A DNA stretch of 64,000 nt from Parabacteroides faecis (GTDB taxonomy: Bacteria > Bacteroidota > Bacteroidia > Bacteroidales > Tannerellaceae): the NCBI RefSeq assembly GCF_014647375.1, contig NZ_BMPB01000007.1, positions 347,620-411,619 of the forward strand, read 5' to 3'. The position numbers and the translations under genes are program-made. Shown in pieces: positions 36,633 through 46,488 of this stretch (the first letter of the stretch is position 1; each line of letters opens with the position of its first letter). Below the pieces are notes generated by a model. That model saw only the letters and a program-made list of their open reading frames with translations, was not told where the DNA came from and did no database searches.

Positions 36633-37297
36633 CAGGGGAACAGTTCTGAAAATAATGAATGAAGCTGTGTTTTAGCTTGTTTGAAATCCTGCTTTTTCCC
36701 TAATTCTTTCTCCAGAGAGGTTACACCTTTATCCGTAAATCCACAAGGGTTAATCAGGGAAAAATAACTCAGGTCGGTATTGATATTCAGAGCAAAACCA
36801 TGCATAGCAACGAACCGGCTGCTCTTTACTCCGATCGCACAGATCTTGCGGGCACGTCCTTTTACATCCGGATCGATCCATACGCCGGTAGCACCGTCGA
36901 GACGTTCTCCGCGTATCCCGTAAAGGGCGAGGAAACGGATAATGACTTCTTCCAGCCGATGGATATACTGTTTGAGTCCCAACTGCCAATATTCCAGGTC
37001 GAAGACCGGGTAACCGGTTATCTGCCCGGGGCCGTGATAGGTAATATCCCCTCCCCGGTTGATATGGTAGAAAGAGACGCCACGCTGCTGCAACAGTTGT
37101 TCCGGTATCAGGAGATTGGCATCTTTCCCGCTCTTTCCGATCGTCAGCACGGGTTGATGTTCGCAGAAGAACAACTTATTTTCTTCGCTGCCTCCCTCCT
37201 TCTTTGCCTGAAGCAAGGTTTCAAAAGCATCTGTCTGAACCTTTAGCGCATCTGCATAATCAATGCGTCCGAGGTCGTGAAAAGTGAAGCTCTCCAT
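36632..37297 (-). CDS. lipB: Octanoyltransferase (lipoate biosynthesis)
   Basis: A 221-residue LipB that moves the octanoyl group from acyl-carrier protein to lipoyl domains of dehydrogenases. Seen motifs: HQPVLTIGKSG, RGGDITYHGPGQITGYPVFDL, the catalytic lysine in RKICAIG and the catalytic cysteine in NPCGF. The ATG at 37297 is kept since the first residues (FHDLGRIDYADAL) match family N-termini. The gene overlaps the mtgA 3' end by 55 nt and is coupled to dus at its own end. Confidence 0.95.
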   Translation of the reverse strand: MESFTFHDLGRIDYADALKVQTDAFETLLQAKKEGGSEENKLFFCEHQPVLTIGKSGKDANLLIPEQLLQQRGVSFYHINRGGDITYHGPGQITGYPVFDLEYWQLGLKQYIHRLEEVIIRFLALYGIRGERLDGATGVWIDPDVKGRARKICAIGVKSSRFVAMHGFALNINTDLSYFSLINPCGFTDKGVTSLEKELGKKQDFKQAKTQLHSLFSELFP

Positions 37298-38037
37298 TTC
37301 TTTCTTTTTTTTATTTTTCCGTTCGTATTATCGATCTCACCGGCTCCGTAACCCATCTGTATCTTCAACAACTTACCCATCAGGGAAAGGATTTGTCCCT
37401 GTCGTTTCAACATATAGGGAGAAGGTTTACCGGAATTGAATTTCCTGGGATTCGGCAAAGATGCAGCGATCAACGCAGCCTCCTCGCGATTTAACCGGGA
37501 AGCCTGCTTCTTAAAATGGGCCTTGGCTACCGCTTCTGCTCCATAAATACCGTCGCCCATCTCGATGGAGTTCAGATAGACCTCCATGATTCTTTCTTTC
37601 CCCCATATCCACTCGATCAAGAGGGTGAAGTAGGCTTCGATCCCTTTCCTTATATAGCTTTTGGCAGGAAGAAGGAATACATTCTTGGCTGTCTGCTGGG
37701 AGATGGTACTGGCGCCGCGTACGCGTTTTCCCTTTTCCGCTTCATCGCGTGCTTTCTGTATCTGTTCAATATCAAAACCGTTATGATCGAGAAACAAATT
37801 ATCCTCCGAAGCGACAACCGCCTGTACCAACGGTTGTGCTATCTGCGACAACGGGACCCATTTATGTTCCAGCTTGAAGGGTTTCCCCCCCTTGTACTGA
37901 TCGTACAACCGCGTCAGCATCAACGGCGTATAATAAACAGGGATGAACTTATACGCCACCACCGCCAGGATGCTGGATATAAAAAGAAACAGAAAGATAT
38001 TCCTGCATCCGGTCAGAATCCGTTTTATAATAGGCAT
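37243..38037 (-). CDS. mtgA: Monofunctional peptidoglycan glycosyltransferase
   Basis: A 264-residue single-domain GT51 enzyme with an N-terminal membrane anchor (residues about 10-33). The catalytic glutamate is in VASEDNLFLDHNGFD and the second motif is GASTISQQTAKNVFL, both matching MtgA; no transpeptidase domain follows. The ATG at 38037 is used; a TTG two codons earlier is unnecessary. The basic C-terminal tail (GKIKKRKKWRASLF) extends 55 nt into lipB. It is probably the first gene of an mtgA-lipB-dus unit. Confidence 0.92.
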   Translation of the reverse strand: MPIIKRILTGCRNIFLFLFISSILAVVAYKFIPVYYTPLMLTRLYDQYKGGKPFKLEHKWVPLSQIAQPLVQAVVASEDNLFLDHNGFDIEQIQKARDEAEKGKRVRGASTISQQTAKNVFLLPAKSYIRKGIEAYFTLLIEWIWGKERIMEVYLNSIEMGDGIYGAEAVAKAHFKKQASRLNREEAALIAASLPNPRKFNSGKPSPYMLKRQGQILSLMGKLLKIQMGYGAGEIDNTNGKIKKRKKWRASLFTTSDALIMQMR

Positions 38038-38166
38038 ATTCAATATCGTTTACTGCCGGCAAATGTACGAAATGTTACTTTCCTCCAAAAAGAAAAGTAA
38101 CCAAAAATTCAGGCTGTATTTGCCTTGAACTTCCGGTTACTTCCTAACCAATCTAGTATATGGGAA

Positions 38167-39714
38167 TTATCTTTTCCAGTATTGTTCCATCTGTTCCAAC
38201 GTCTTTCCTTTGGTTTCGGGGACGAATTTCCAGATAAAGGCGGCAGCCAGGATACCCATCAGACCGTATATCCAGTAGGCCATACCATGATTAAATGTTT
38301 CAGTCAGGTACTGATTCTTGTCGAGCATCGGGAAAGTCCATGATACCAGGAAGTTGGCAATCCACTGTGCCGCAACGGCAATACTCATCACCGTAGAACG
38401 GATAGAGTTCGGGAATATTTCAGCCAGCAATACCCAGCAAACCGGTCCCCATGACATGGCAAAACCAGCCGTATAAACCAACATGCAAACCAGCGAACCG
38501 ATGCCGACGGAATGGGTATAGAAAGTCGTACCCAGTATAGTCATCGAAACAGCCATAACCAAAGCTCCGATGATCATCAACGGACGGCGGCCGAACTTAT
38601 CGACCGTAAAGATAGCCAGTACGGTAAACGACAGGTTCACGGCACCTACCACGATCTGCTGCAACAAAGCGGCATCGGTAGCGGCCCCCATCGTCTTGAA
38701 TATCTCCGGTGCATAATATAATACTACGTTAATACCGACAAACTGCTGGAATGCTGACAACAACACACCCACCAGAATGATCAGAACGCCAAACGAACGG
38801 ATCGGGAGTATCAAAGAGACAAAGAAGCTGCCAATCAAAGCGATCTCCAACGCACTCGTACTGCCAGCCAGTTCCAATCCTCCGTAAGAGATCAGAAACA
38901 GAACCAACCAGGTTCCCATAAACTGGAAGTAAGGACGCATAGATGGTGCTTTTTCCTTGAAACTTTCTTTAATATCTACCAATTCTTTCGATGCTTCTTC
39001 CTTATCCATCAAACGACTAAGAATAGAGAAGGCTTTTTCTGTTTTACCACGCATGACCAGATAACGGGGAGTTTCCGGTACGAACATCAGGAAAACAAGG
39101 AATAAGACTGCCGGGATGGTCTCAGAGGCAAACATCCAACGCCAGCCGGTGGCATGCAGCCACGCTGCATCTCCTTGTAAAGCAATAGTATAGTTCACGA
39201 AATAAACCACCAGCATACCGAAGATGATAGCAAACTGGTTCCAGGAAACCAGATTACCACGGCGGTCGGCAGGCGCCACTTCAGCAATATACATAGGAGA
39301 AACCATAGAAGCCAGTCCGACCCCTATTCCTCCCAATATTCTATAGGCAACGAACAAATACATATAAGTATGATCTCCGCTTCCGGGTAGTCCCAAGCCG
39401 AATTCCGGCCATGCGGAACCGATCGCAGAGAGCAGGAAAAGGATAGCCGCAACGACCAACGTCGGCTTACGACCATACCGCTGGCTCACCCATCCGGCAA
39501 AAGAAGCTCCGAGGATGCAACCGATCAGCGCACTGCTGACCACAAATCCTTCCAGCGAATTAGCCTGATCGAGAGGTAATCCGTAAGGTTCGATAAAAAA
39601 TTTCCGTAGTGATTCTACTGTTCCGGAGATAACAGCCGTATCATATCCGAATAGTAACCCTCCAAGGGTAGCAACGAGGGTAAGGCCAAAAATGTAACTA
39701 TTGTTGTTTTTCAT
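38167..39714 (-). CDS. xylE: Sugar:proton symporter, probable D-xylose transporter
   Basis: A 515-residue major-facilitator sugar porter with 12 membrane segments. Sugar-porter signatures: GGLLFGYDTAVISG in helix 1, RYGRKPT between helices 2 and 3, QQFVGINVVLYYAPEIF in helix 7, DKFGRRPLM and the closing PETKGKTLEQME. Its place as last gene after xylulokinase and xylose isomerase makes xylose the likely substrate. The ATG at 39714 fits family N-termini; the open frame extends 26 codons further into the spacer. Confidence 0.9.
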   Translation of the reverse strand: MKNNNSYIFGLTLVATLGGLLFGYDTAVISGTVESLRKFFIEPYGLPLDQANSLEGFVVSSALIGCILGASFAGWVSQRYGRKPTLVVAAILFLLSAIGSAWPEFGLGLPGSGDHTYMYLFVAYRILGGIGVGLASMVSPMYIAEVAPADRRGNLVSWNQFAIIFGMLVVYFVNYTIALQGDAAWLHATGWRWMFASETIPAVLFLVFLMFVPETPRYLVMRGKTEKAFSILSRLMDKEEASKELVDIKESFKEKAPSMRPYFQFMGTWLVLFLISYGGLELAGSTSALEIALIGSFFVSLILPIRSFGVLIILVGVLLSAFQQFVGINVVLYYAPEIFKTMGAATDAALLQQIVVGAVNLSFTVLAIFTVDKFGRRPLMIIGALVMAVSMTILGTTFYTHSVGIGSLVCMLVYTAGFAMSWGPVCWVLLAEIFPNSIRSTVMSIAVAAQWIANFLVSWTFPMLDKNQYLTETFNHGMAYWIYGLMGILAAAFIWKFVPETKGKTLEQMEQYWKR

Positions 39715-39732
39715 ATCTATCAGACTAAGAAA

Positions 39733-39843
39733 CAAAAAGTAACTTCTCCACTCCGGAGAAAGGTTCGGAGATGTGCTATCATTTGGAAACACGTAATTAT
39801 CACACGCCTCCTGCCTTTCTCCAAGAGAAGAGAAAGTTACTCT
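39733..39843. other. Folded spacer between xylA and the xylose transporter gene
   Basis: The 141-nt spacer contains imperfect arms AAAGTAACTTCTC (39735-39747) and GAGAAAGTTACTCTTTG (39830-39846), plus CTCCGGAG and TTTCTCCAAGAGAAGAGAAA. It may fold into an attenuating or RNA-stability structure that lowers transporter expression relative to xylA. Confidence 0.3.
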
Positions 39844-39855
39844 TTGTAACTAATT

Positions 39856-41184
39856 TTATATATATAAATTGAGAATCATTTCATATAATTCCTGCTTGCC
39901 ACTGATCTGCTTCGGTTCGCCGTCACGAAGAGCGATCGTACGCAAGTCTTCCAAAGTCAGCTTGCCGTCTTCGAATGCTTTACCTTCGCCGTTGTCGAAG
40001 CTGGCATAACGCTCAGTACGCATTTTCTTGTAATCGGAGTTTTCAAGGATGGCAGCAGCCGTTATCAAAGCACGGGCAAAAACATCCATACCACCGATAT
40101 GAGCCAGGAAGATATCGTCCAGGTCGGTCGAGTTACGACGGGTCTTCGCGTCGAAGTTCGTTCCTCCGGTAGTCAGACCGCCACCCTGAAGGATAACCAG
40201 CCATGCCTGGGTCAGCTCGTAGATATCCATCGGGAACTGGTCGGTATCCCAACCGTTCTGATAGTCACCACGGTTAGCATCGATACTGCATAACATACCA
40301 GCATCGACAGCAGCCTGCAGTTCATGTTCGAATGTATGTCCCGCCAATGTAGCATGGTTCACTTCGATGTTCAGGGCGAAGTCTTTATCCAGACCATAAT
40401 GACGCAGGAAGCCGATCACCGTTTCAGAATCCACATCATACTGGTGTTTAGTCGGTTCCATCGGTTTCGGTTCGATCAGGAAAGTTCCTTTGAAACCATT
40501 CTTACGACCATAGTCACGTGCCATGGTAAGCATCATGGCCAGGTGATCTTTTTCACGTTTCATATCGGTGTTCAGCAGGCTCATATAACCTTCGCGACCA
40601 CCCCAGAATACATAATTCTCACCGCCCAATGCGATACAAGCGTCGATAGCGTTCTTGATTTGCGTACCGGCACAAGCGACAGCCGGGAAATACGGATTGG
40701 TAGCTGCACCGTTCATATAACGTTTGTTACCGAATACGTTGGCTGTCGACCATAACAGTTTCTTGCCTGTTGCCTGCTGCAAACCTTTGGCATGTTCAAC
40801 CATTGTCTGCAGGTCTTTTTCAAACTCAACCATTGTAGGAGCCTCGTCTACAACATCCACATCGTGGAAGCAATAGTAAGGAATGCTACATTTGGTCATA
40901 AATTCGAAAGCGGCATCCATTTTATATTTTGCACGGCTGATACGGTCAGCCTCCGTGTTCCAGGGGAATGTTTTTGTCCCGCCGCCAAACTGGTCACCAC
41001 CTTCGGCACAAAGTGTATGCCAGTAAGCCATAGCAAAACGGAGATGGTCTTTCAATGTCTTACCCATTACCACCTTATTTTCATCATAATAATGAAATGC
41101 CATCGGATTCTTAGAATCGCTTCCTTCAAACTGAATCTTTCCTATTCCGGGAAAGAATTCTTTTTCACCTTTATAAAAGTCCAT
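39856..41184 (-). CDS. xylA: Xylose isomerase
   Basis: A 442-residue type II xylose isomerase converting D-xylose to D-xylulose. Metal and catalytic residues are visible in [11 protein letters not shown] (catalytic His-Asp), [25 protein letters not shown] and [18 protein letters not shown], then [17 protein letters not shown]. Length equals that of E. coli XylA. It lies 26 nt after xylulokinase in the operon. Confidence 0.97.
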   Translation of the reverse strand: MDFYKGEKEFFPGIGKIQFEGSDSKNPMAFHYYDENKVVMGKTLKDHLRFAMAYWHTLCAEGGDQFGGGTKTFPWNTEADRISRAKYKMDAAFEFMTKCSIPYYCFHDVDVVDEAPTMVEFEKDLQTMVEHAKGLQQATGKKLLWSTANVFGNKRYMNGAATNPYFPAVACAGTQIKNAIDACIALGGENYVFWGGREGYMSLLNTDMKREKDHLAMMLTMARDYGRKNGFKGTFLIEPKPMEPTKHQYDVDSETVIGFLRHYGLDKDFALNIEVNHATLAGHTFEHELQAAVDAGMLCSIDANRGDYQNGWDTDQFPMDIYELTQAWLVILQGGGLTTGGTNFDAKTRRNSTDLDDIFLAHIGGMDVFARALITAAAILENSDYKKMRTERYASFDNGEGKAFEDGKLTLEDLRTIALRDGEPKQISGKQELYEMILNLYI

Positions 41185-41210
41185 GAAATTAATTGTTTTA
41201 ATGATTTATA

Positions 41211-42716
41211 TTACATTGGTATATTATTATTTGCCATTAATGTATCCAGACGTTCTTTCCAGATACTGTATGCAGCGCAGTATTTGTCCGCTTTCAATCC
41301 GTCAGGCTCGATCACATCGATCTTCTTCAGAGAGGCGAATGCTTCTTCCGCCGACTGATAGATTCCGGCACCGATACCGGCTCCCTTAGCAGCACCGACG
41401 GCTCCGTTCGTATCGAACAGTTCGATTACCGTTCCTGTCACACCCGACAAGGTATCACGGAAGACCGGGCTCAGGAACATATTGGCATTACCGGCACGGA
41501 TCACATCGATGTCGATACCCATTTCGTTCATAATATCCATACCGTATTTGAAAGAGAACACGATTCCCTCCTGGGCGGCACGAGCGATATGCGCTTTACT
41601 ATGAATATTAAAATTCAGTCCGTGTATAGAGCAGTCGATCTGTTTGTTCTGTAACATACGTTCGGCACCGTTACCAAACGGCAGGATAGACAATCCTTCC
41701 GAGCCGACAGGGATATCGGCAGCCAGATCATTCAGTTCGGGATAGCTGATACCTTCCGGCGCTACGTTTTTCTTCACCCATGAGTTCAGGATGCCGACGC
41801 CGTTGATACATAGCAATACGCCTAAACGGGTCTGCTCGGATGAATGGTTCACATGAGCAAAAGTATTCACTCTCGATAATGTGTCGAAGTTTACTTTTCC
41901 ATTCACGCCATACACCACCCCGGAGGTTCCTCCTGTTGCTGCGATCTCTCCCGGATTCAGTACGTTAAGCGATAAGGCATTATTGGGTTGGTCACCCGCA
42001 CGGTAGGTAACAGGAGTACCTTTCTTCAAGCCCAGTTCCGTTGCGACAGAGCCCAGCAGTTCGCCCTGCAAGCCGAATGTCGGCCGGATTGCCGGTATCA
42101 GATCGTTGCTGAATCCGAAGAAGTTCATCAAGTCCTCAGATACCGTCTCGTTCTTGAAGTCCCAGAAGATGCCTTCCGACAAACCGGAAACCGTAGTAAC
42201 GATATCTCCCGTCATACGCATGGCGATAAAGTCACCCGGCAACATAAACTTATGGACGGAACGGAACAGTTCGGGTTCAAATTCTTTTACCCAGGCCAGT
42301 TTGGCTGCGGTAAAGTTTCCCGGAGAGTTCAGCAGATGGGACAAGCACTTCTTCTCCCCTATATTCTTGAATGCCCGGTCGCCATAAGGAACGGCACGAC
42401 TGTCACACCATATAATGGACGGACGCAATACTTCCATCTTCTTATCTACCAGTACAAGTCCGTGCATCTGATAAGAGATACCGATCGCTTTGATATCTGT
42501 TCCCTGGATATCGGCTTTAGCAATGGCTCCTTTTATAGCCTCTTTCAGATATTTCCACCAGTCATCCGGTTCCTGTTCTGCCCAACCGGGTTTCACAGCC
42601 TTAATAGGAGCTTCTTCCTTCGGATAAAAATCGGCACCGACCGTCAGTCCCGAATTGGCATCTACTATAGATGCCTTGACAGAAGAACTACCTATGTCAC
42701 AACCTAATAAATACAT
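41211..42716 (-). CDS. xylB: Xylulokinase
   Basis: A 501-residue FGGY-family sugar kinase phosphorylating D-xylulose for entry to the pentose phosphate pathway. Seen: N-terminal phosphate loop LLGCDIGSSSVKA, ISYQMHGLVLVD with the catalytic region, the AGDQPNNALSLNVLNPGE segment and GTSGVVYG, and the C-terminal adenosine motif RAGNANMFLSPVF. It starts 12 nt after the regulator gene, so both are co-transcribed. Confidence 0.95.
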   Translation of the reverse strand: MYLLGCDIGSSSVKASIVDANSGLTVGADFYPKEEAPIKAVKPGWAEQEPDDWWKYLKEAIKGAIAKADIQGTDIKAIGISYQMHGLVLVDKKMEVLRPSIIWCDSRAVPYGDRAFKNIGEKKCLSHLLNSPGNFTAAKLAWVKEFEPELFRSVHKFMLPGDFIAMRMTGDIVTTVSGLSEGIFWDFKNETVSEDLMNFFGFSNDLIPAIRPTFGLQGELLGSVATELGLKKGTPVTYRAGDQPNNALSLNVLNPGEIAATGGTSGVVYGVNGKVNFDTLSRVNTFAHVNHSSEQTRLGVLLCINGVGILNSWVKKNVAPEGISYPELNDLAADIPVGSEGLSILPFGNGAERMLQNKQIDCSIHGLNFNIHSKAHIARAAQEGIVFSFKYGMDIMNEMGIDIDVIRAGNANMFLSPVFRDTLSGVTGTVIELFDTNGAVGAAKGAGIGAGIYQSAEEAFASLKKIDVIEPDGLKADKYCAAYSIWKERLDTLMANNNIPM

Positions 42717-42728
42717 ATTCTTACGTGA

Positions 42729-43469
42729 TTAATTCTTATTAAATTTTGAATGCATCTTATTATATTTCACTTTATCGAAACGATAATAGCGGGCGGCACG
42801 ATGGGCAACTCCTGTTTCAACCTCGTCGGTCGGCACTATATATTCCAGCGAACTCATTTTCTTATGGAAGTTACGAACGTCCATTTCCTTATTATATATG
42901 ATCTCATAAGTACGCCTCAACTGGTAAGCCGTAAACTTCAACGGCAAGTAATCGAAAATGATAGACGGTTCTTTCTCCACCCATTCCCGTATTTCTTCCA
43001 CGGCAGCTCCGATAATCTCCCTGTGGTCGAAAGGCAAAGCCGGAAGAGAATCGACAGGGAACCAGGCAAGCGAGTTATATTTATTGGTCGGATTCGATTT
43101 CCGTCCGATCTTGCTTAACGCCAGGTAAGCTACAGTAACGATCCGTTCGATCTTCAGCTTCATGGCATTTTCCAGCCACTGCATATCGTCTGCATTTTTG
43201 GTACGTGACGGAGACCCGAAGCTACGGAACTGTTTCAAAGGAACGCGTTTCAAACCGGTGGCTTCATTAAATACCCGATAAGCAGCCGTATCCAGATCTT
43301 CATTCTCGTAAATAAGACTACCGGGTAATTTGTAATGTTTCTCATCACTATTATCTATCTTCCGTTCCACCAGCAGTACGCAAAGTTTGTCTTCATTGAC
43401 TCCCAATAGCACGCAATCGACAGATACGTGCGAATAAAGCATTTTCTTGTTTTCCATATGTGTTTCCAT
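42729..43469 (-). CDS. Nudix-type (NrtR family) transcriptional regulator of the xylose operon
   Basis: A 246-residue protein with an N-terminal Nudix fold (residues about 10-150) and a C-terminal winged helix (LPLKFTAYQLRRTYEIIYNKEMDVRNFHKKM), the NrtR/AraR/XylR arrangement known in Bacteroidetes sugar regulators. The Nudix box is degenerate: where REUxEExGU is expected it has RVFNEATGL, so metal-binding glutamates are missing and it should be a sensor, not a hydrolase. As the first gene of the xyl operon it is expected to repress it and release DNA on binding a sugar or sugar phosphate. A second in-frame ATG at 43457 is also possible. Confidence 0.85.
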   Translation of the reverse strand: METHMENKKMLYSHVSVDCVLLGVNEDKLCVLLVERKIDNSDEKHYKLPGSLIYENEDLDTAAYRVFNEATGLKRVPLKQFRSFGSPSRTKNADDMQWLENAMKLKIERIVTVAYLALSKIGRKSNPTNKYNSLAWFPVDSLPALPFDHREIIGAAVEEIREWVEKEPSIIFDYLPLKFTAYQLRRTYEIIYNKEMDVRNFHKKMSSLEYIVPTDEVETGVAHRAARYYRFDKVKYNKMHSKFNKN

Positions 43470-43489
43470 GATATTACGTTAATCAGTTG

Positions 43490-43518
43490 CAAATATAATC
43501 ATTTATCCAATATACAAA
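43490..43518 (-). promoter_or_regulatory. Promoter of the xylose operon
   Basis: On the minus strand: TTTG (43515-43518), 17-nt spacer, TATATTTG (43490-43497), 21 nt before the regulator's ATG. The sequence around it is very AT-rich. Confidence 0.65.
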
Positions 43519-43603
43519 ACACACAAAACTATTTTTTCAATATTTATAACAGCTTATTTATCTGCTATTTTACTATCTTACCTCATACAATAACATTTAT
43601 CAC

Positions 43604-43631
43604 CCATAATGTAAACAAAACAATATTATGG
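43604..43631. promoter_or_regulatory. Inverted repeat CCATAAT-N14-ATTATGG, possible operator
   Basis: Arms 43604-43610 and 43625-43631 lie in the 268-nt gap between the xyl operon and the potassium transporter gene, 86 bp upstream of the xyl -33 element. It may be a regulator site; no direct link is visible. Confidence 0.3.
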
Positions 43632-43710
43632 TAAAACGTTGATATTTTTCTTTTTAACATGCTTTATCAAAACTTTCTAAACTATTCCCACCCCGGAATA
43701 CTTTTATTAA

Positions 43711-43718
43711 TACATTTG
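43711..43718 (+). promoter_or_regulatory. -7 box of the trkH-trkA operon
   Basis: TACATTTG, 19 nt before the ATG at 43738, fits the Bacteroidetes -7 consensus. It argues against the slightly earlier TTG start at 43732 being needed. Confidence 0.5.
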
Positions 43719-43737
43719 CTACAGATTTTACTTGATC

Positions 43738-45561
43738 ATGGACATAAAACATATACAGTTCACATGCCGGATGTATTGGGCCAACGCAAAAGGGCTGCTG
43801 AATATAGCGGCAGAAGGTATCATACTCCTGGCATCCATCGCCTCCCTGTTTGTTCTGGTTTATCAGTTCGGGTTTCAGCAGACCAGCGAAACTATACATC
43901 ATTTATACCTGAGCCGTATCTATATTTTACTGGGGTTCTTTATCGGGATCACGCTGCGCTATATAGTCCGGTTCAATGAGATTATACAGGAGAAGTTGCT
44001 GTATTTGGATATCGGGATCTATTTTCTCCTGTTTGCCGTTCTATCGGCAAAGGTCTTTTTCAGGGACGTCATCGAGCGGTCATTGCCTTATCTCGACTTC
44101 CTTTCGAAGCCGTTGTTCGTATATACTTTACTATTGCTGCTGAGTGTTATCCATTTATCGCGGCAGACATTCACACTGATGCAGACCCGTATCAAACCAT
44201 CGCTACTGTTCCTGCTCAGTTTTATTTTCGTAATCCTGATCGGCGCAGGATTATTGATGTTGCCGAATGCCACTACCCGGCCGATCCATTTTGTGGATGC
44301 CCTGTTTACGGCTACGACTTCGGTTTGCGTAACAGGACTTACGACGGTGGATGTAGCGACCACTTTCACTCATATCGGGCATGTAATCATTATGATCCTG
44401 ATACAGATCGGAGGGATCGGCGTGATGACTTTCACCAGTTTCTTTGCGCTGTCTTTTATGGGGCATTCTTCTTTTACCAGCAAACTGATGCTGAAAGATA
44501 TGTTGAATGAAGAGCGTACCGGAGGACTGTTCCGGGTGATCCTGAATATCCTGTTTGTTACTTTCTTCATCGAAGGGATCGGGGCTTATTTCATTTATAT
44601 GGATATAAGAGGCACGTTACCGGGTGCCACGGTACAGGATGATATATTCTTTGCCATTTTTCATGCAGTATCGGCTTTCTGTAATGCCGGGATCTCTACG
44701 TTAAGCGGTAATATGTGCGATCCGTTAGTTGTACATAATTACAATCTGCATGTCTGGATTTCCCTGCTGATCATCTTCGGCGGACTGGGTTTCCCGATCG
44801 TATTCAACTATCTGAAACTGTTAAGGCATTTTATCGTAAATACGTTCATGGTCGCTACCAGGCTGCAAAAACGGTATATCCATACTCCCCGCATTATCAA
44901 TATCCATACTTATATCGTAGTGATAAGTACGCTGGCGTTGATCATCGGCGGAATGATCCTCTATTTTATTTTTGAAACGGACAATACGCTGGCAGGGCTT
45001 CCGCTCAAAGGGAAACTGGCGGATTCTTTACTGGGAGCAGTCACCCCGCGAACAGCCGGATTTACGGTAGCCGATATGGGAACACTTCGTCCGGTAACCT
45101 TGATGCTTACGCTTATTCTGATGGTTATCGGTGCTGCACCGATGTCTACCGGGGGTGGGTTGAAGGTAACGACGGTTTTCGTGGCGATCGTCACGGCATT
45201 GAACGTTGCCCGTGAAAAAGAGAAGGTGGAAGTACGTAAACGGGAAATATCTCCCGCAACAATCCGCCGGGCGTTTGCGACCATTGTCCTTTATTTCATT
45301 TTCGCCTCGGTTGCAGTCTGGATGCTGTCTTACACAGAAGAAGGGACGCCGATCTTTACACTTACCTTCGAAGTTGTTTCTGCCTTGAGTACGGTAGGGT
45401 CGAGCCTGAATTTTAGTCCGCTGCTTTCCATGGCGGGAAAGCTGATCATCATCTGCACGATGTTGATCGGACGTATCGGGGTACTGACTTTTATGGTCAG
45501 CTTTATAAAAGAGTACAAAAAGAGGGATTATACATACCCTCAGGAAAATATATTAATGTAA
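43738..45561 (+). CDS. TrkH/KtrB-type potassium channel subunit
   Basis: A 607-residue membrane protein. After an unusual N-terminal extension of about four helices (residues 15-140), four repeated membrane-pore-membrane units follow. Selectivity-filter strands are recognisable as TTSVCVTGLTTVD, AFCNAGISTL, TPRTAGFTVAD and ALSTVGSSLNF, each with the conserved glycine. This is the K+-conducting subunit of a Trk/Ktr uptake system at the inner membrane. The regulatory subunit follows 12 nt downstream. The start at 43738 (ATG) is preferred. Confidence 0.92.
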   Translation: MDIKHIQFTCRMYWANAKGLLNIAAEGIILLASIASLFVLVYQFGFQQTSETIHHLYLSRIYILLGFFIGITLRYIVRFNEIIQEKLLYLDIGIYFLLFAVLSAKVFFRDVIERSLPYLDFLSKPLFVYTLLLLLSVIHLSRQTFTLMQTRIKPSLLFLLSFIFVILIGAGLLMLPNATTRPIHFVDALFTATTSVCVTGLTTVDVATTFTHIGHVIIMILIQIGGIGVMTFTSFFALSFMGHSSFTSKLMLKDMLNEERTGGLFRVILNILFVTFFIEGIGAYFIYMDIRGTLPGATVQDDIFFAIFHAVSAFCNAGISTLSGNMCDPLVVHNYNLHVWISLLIIFGGLGFPIVFNYLKLLRHFIVNTFMVATRLQKRYIHTPRIINIHTYIVVISTLALIIGGMILYFIFETDNTLAGLPLKGKLADSLLGAVTPRTAGFTVADMGTLRPVTLMLTLILMVIGAAPMSTGGGLKVTTVFVAIVTALNVAREKEKVEVRKREISPATIRRAFATIVLYFIFASVAVWMLSYTEEGTPIFTLTFEVVSALSTVGSSLNFSPLLSMAGKLIIICTMLIGRIGVLTFMVSFIKEYKKRDYTYPQENILM

Positions 45562-45573
45562 TAAGAATGCCTT

Positions 45574-46260
45574 ATGAAATTTCTGGTTATAGGATTAGGT
45601 AATCTGGGACGTGCCATCGCGGAAAATTTAACCCGCATCGGCGACGAAGTGATCGGTGTCGATTTGAATCTGCATAAAGTAGAGGCTGTCAAGCAGACCA
45701 TTTCCGGTTCTGTCAGCCTCGACACGACCGACAGGGATGCACTGAACACGCTTCCGCTAAGCGAGATGGATGCTATTTTTGTGACCTATGGGAAGAATTT
45801 CGGTACTTCGGTACAAACAGTCGCCTTATTAAAGAGCCTGGATGCCGGCAGGCTGATCGTCCGTTCCATCTCTCCCATCCATGAAACGGTGATCCGTTCT
45901 ATCGGTGTGTCGGAAATCATTCGCCCGGAACAGGATTATGCCGCCACATATGCTTCCCAGAGCTTGCTGGGCGATCTGTTCCAGCGTTGGTATCAGGTGA
46001 CGGAGACGCATCATCTGTACAAAATAAAGACACCGGGTGCTTTGGTCGGACAGACTTTAAGGACGATCGACTTCCAAACGAACTTCGGTATCCGCTTGGT
46101 CGGAGTAGAACGAGCCAAAGAAATACGAAACCTGATTGGATTGAAACAAACAGAATATTATGTGGTCGACCCTCTAACCGATGATCTGGTGCTGGAATCC
46201 AACGACAAGCTGATCCTCTTCGGAAAAATGGAGGTGCTTCATAAGATCAAAGAACTGTAA
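45574..46260 (+). CDS. TrkA/KtrA-type potassium uptake regulator
   Basis: A 228-residue cytoplasmic RCK protein: an N-terminal Rossmann domain with the nucleotide loop VIGLGNLGRAIAENL and a conserved acidic residue at the second strand (VDLN), then a C-terminal RCK-C domain (LVGQTLRTIDFQTNFGIRLVGV). It binds NAD(H)/ATP or c-di-nucleotides in known members and gates the channel encoded just upstream. It ends the operon before two strong hairpins. Confidence 0.93.
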   Translation: MKFLVIGLGNLGRAIAENLTRIGDEVIGVDLNLHKVEAVKQTISGSVSLDTTDRDALNTLPLSEMDAIFVTYGKNFGTSVQTVALLKSLDAGRLIVRSISPIHETVIRSIGVSEIIRPEQDYAATYASQSLLGDLFQRWYQVTETHHLYKIKTPGALVGQTLRTIDFQTNFGIRLVGVERAKEIRNLIGLKQTEYYVVDPLTDDLVLESNDKLILFGKMEVLHKIKEL

Positions 46261-46288
46261 GAAGAGAGAAACTATACAGAAGGCTTTT

Positions 46289-46328
46289 CAAAGCATATAT
46301 GTTTCGTCATTAAAACATATATGCTTTG
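46289..46328. terminator. Hairpin 1 after the potassium operon
   Basis: CAAAGCATATATGTTT (46289-46304) pairs perfectly with AAACATATATGCTTTG (46313-46328). Confidence 0.6.
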
Positions 46329-46333
46329 AATAC

Positions 46334-46371
46334 AAAAGTCCCTTATTTTGATTACAAAATAAGGGACTTTT
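46334..46371. terminator. Hairpin 2, bidirectional terminator
   Basis: AAAAGTCCCTTATTTT (46334-46349) pairs perfectly with AAAATAAGGGACTTTT (46356-46371). A-rich and T-rich flanks on the two sides suit termination in both directions between the convergent genes. Confidence 0.75.
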
Positions 46372-46488
46372 CAAATCTACTCAGTGAATGTCACTATTAA
46401 GAAAGAGGATACGATACATTCCTCTTTCGAATTATGGCTTACAGTTTCAGGGAAATCCTTCCACTATTTAATCTTCGTACAAAGAATA

